Source: Maricaulis alexandrii (lineage in GTDB: Bacteria; Pseudomonadota; Alphaproteobacteria; Caulobacterales; Maricaulaceae). Taken from it: 64,000 nt of DNA. Below are positions 63,084 through 64,000 of the stretch, in pieces. A program made the position numbers and the translations under genes. The stretch covers positions 386,001-450,000 of the forward strand of contig NZ_SWKP01000006.1 in NCBI RefSeq assembly GCF_005871165.1, written 5' to 3'. The notes below the pieces were generated by a model that did not search any database, had not been told where the DNA came from, and saw only the letters and a program-made list of their open reading frames with translations. Every line of letters begins with the position of its first letter. Position 1 is the stretch's first letter.

Positions 63084-63275
63084 ACGCGGCGGCGACGTCG
63101 CGCCTCAGACCTCCCCTTCTGAGTTTTCGCACACCCTCTCCTCCCCATATTGGTGTGCGACATCGCGCCGGGCCCCGTCTCCTCCCCCTTGAATGGGTCC
63201 GGCGCCATCTTTTTCGGGCTACCCCGCCCGCTTCATACTTCAAAGCCCCGGTCCTTCATGGACCGGGGTTTTTCT
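63084..63275 (+). ncRNA. Putative small RNA with three anti-Shine-Dalgarno hairpin loops
   Basis: No ORF is credible here, but the sequence folds into a regular series. Hairpin 1 (63104-63123): stem CTCAGA/TCTGAG, loop CCTCCCCT. Hairpin 2 (63128-63159): 8-bp stem CGCACACC/GGTGTGCG, loop containing CTCCTCCCC. Hairpin 3 (63165-63205): 11-bp stem GCGCCGGGCCC/GGGTCCGGCGC, loop containing CTCCTCCCCC. A strong terminator closes it at 63242. CU-rich loops complementary to ribosome-binding sites are known from the alphaproteobacterial anti-SD sRNAs (alpha-r14 / 'cuckoo' type). TATAGA at 63072-63077 is a possible -10, so the 5' end is approximate. Confidence 0.65.
63242..63275 (+). terminator. Strong terminator of the putative sRNA
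   Basis: AAAGCCCCGGTCC-TTCAT-GGACCGGGGTTTTTCTTT: 10-bp GC-rich stem and a T-run. The nearest upstream coding gene ends almost 300 bp earlier, so the terminator needs another transcript to end, which the hairpin series supplies. Confidence 0.85.
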
Positions 63276-63314
63276 TTGGCGGAACATTAGGTCTGACCAA
63301 CAGCTTCCAGGATT

Positions 63315-63481
63315 GTCATCCCGGCCGAATGGCCTGCGAAAGCAGGCCGCAGAGCCGGGACCCATAAACACAGACCTCGCCCGAAAGCAGGCGCCGCTGT
63401 TCCTCTAAACTGGATCCGCACCGGGATTATAGGTCCCGGACTTCCTCCCGGCTCAAGGCCGGGCATCCATCCGGGATGACA
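63315..63481. repeat. Dispersed intergenic repeat with terminal inverted repeats
   Basis: GTCATCCCGG at 63315-63324 is exactly inverted at 63472-63481 (CCGGGATGAC). Inside are GGCCTGC-GAA-AGCAGGCC and CCGGGATTATAGGTCCCGG palindromes. The words resemble the 'gtcatcccggcc...' intergenic elements found in many alphaproteobacterial genomes. It is too short for a transposase and looks non-coding. Confidence 0.6.
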
Positions 63482-63596
63482 CATGTTTGGGCAGGAAGGC
63501 ATGAACGATCAGCGGCAACACAAATTCGCCGCATGCAGCCACAAAAAAAGCCCCGGCACACAGGCCGGGGCTCTTCCATTCCAACTATCCCGCCAA

Positions 63597-64000
63597 TCAA
63601 CCAATCGTCGAGCGCAGCATCCAGGCGGTTTTCTCGTGCTCGGTCAGGCGCGGGGTGAGGATGTCGGCGGTGGCTTCGTCACCATTGGCATCGGCCAGTT
63701 CCAGCGCCTTGCGGATGGTGGCGACCACGGTCTCGTGACCCTTCACCAGGTCCTTCAGCATGTCATTGGCATCCTTGGCATCACCGCCGGACTTGATCGA
63801 AGCGGCTTCCTGCATCTCGCCATAGGAACGCGGGGCGACCACATCGAGGGCGCGGATCCGTTCCGCGATCACATCGGTCGCGGCCCACAGCTCATTGTAC
63901 TGGACCTCGAACAGATTGTGCAGGTCGTGGAAGCGCGGTCCCGTGACATTCCAGTGATAGACATGGGTTTTGAAATAGAGCGCGTAGGTGTCCGCCAGGA
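63597..64000 (-). CDS. dps: Dps family ferritin-like protein (partial, 5' end outside window)
   Basis: The frame is open from the window edge to TGA at 63597, 133 codons, so the N-terminus is missing. It has the Dps ferroxidase helix 'THVYHWNVTGPRFHDLHNLFEVQYNELWAATDVIAERIRAL' (His, Asp and Glu ligands at the dimer interface) and C-terminal 'LKDLVKGHETVVATIRKALELADANGDEATADIL' helices. Dps dodecamers store iron and shield DNA from peroxide. A GCCCCGGC hairpin at about 63548-63572 follows the gene and may end transcription. Confidence 0.93.
   Translation of the reverse strand, partial: LADTYALYFKTHVYHWNVTGPRFHDLHNLFEVQYNELWAATDVIAERIRALDVVAPRSYGEMQEAASIKSGGDAKDANDMLKDLVKGHETVVATIRKALELADANGDEATADILTPRLTEHEKTAWMLRSTIG

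Overview
The window comes from a high-GC alphaproteobacterium. The dnaG-rpoD neighbourhood, the carA/yqeY and carB-greA linkages, an ELM1-like protein, a Tsx-like outer-membrane gene and a DnaG that has lost its zinc ligands together suggest the Maricaulales/Hyphomonadales (Maricaulis- or Oceanicaulis-like). This placement is inference; no 16S rRNA gene is present.

Positions 1-906 are chromosomal: the 5' two-thirds or so of a vanadium-haloperoxidase-like gene, open at the window edge, and a short palindromic repeat. Positions 907-28994 form an integrated mobile element of about 28 kb, bounded by a 10-bp direct repeat (907-916 and 28994-29003). The right copy is the 3' end of an intact tRNA-Ile2(CAU) gene. 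The element carries a large serine integrase beside that tRNA, a small serine resolvase with palindromes upstream, a MobC-like protein and relaxase, a VirD4/TraG coupling protein with associated membrane and secreted proteins, ArdA, DUF3768 and other accessory genes. No VirB-type secretion genes are seen, so it looks mobilizable rather than self-transmissible.

The element's cargo resembles a defence island. It holds a zinc-ribbon/HEPN protein divergent from a membrane-anchored TIR protein, a GGCT-like/HExxH gene pair between short direct repeats, a three-gene cluster (membrane protein, ART-like protein, 1111-residue nuclease-like protein), a TIR-like (DUF4062-type) two-gene unit, and an AT-rich CxxCxGxG/ankyrin cluster. 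The integrase reading frame crosses the right junction and ends inside the host tRNA gene. If the element circularises, the same frame instead reads 35 codons into the left end, so integration should swap the integrase C-terminus.

Positions 29004-64000 are chromosome backbone: SIMPL protein, panD, a secreted protein plus M23 peptidase pair, a CHASE-type hybrid histidine kinase, YjbQ, rpoD, dnaG, a beta-propeller lipoprotein, yqeY, divergent carA, a superinfection-immunity/SHOCT protein, an oligopeptide-binding lipoprotein, a DUF2975/XRE pair, a metallophosphoesterase, carB, greA, a frameshifted Tsx-like gene, an M23 lipoprotein, a BlaI/BlaR1-like pair in which the BlaR1-like protein is fused to an M23 peptidase and faces a 31-bp palindromic operator, an ELM1-like gene, a DUF442 phosphatase, trxB, a DUF547 protein, an aldo/keto reductase, a LysR regulator and the 3' part of dps. 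Between the LysR gene and dps lies a likely small RNA with three successive hairpins, each exposing a CCUCCCC anti-Shine-Dalgarno loop, followed by a strong terminator.
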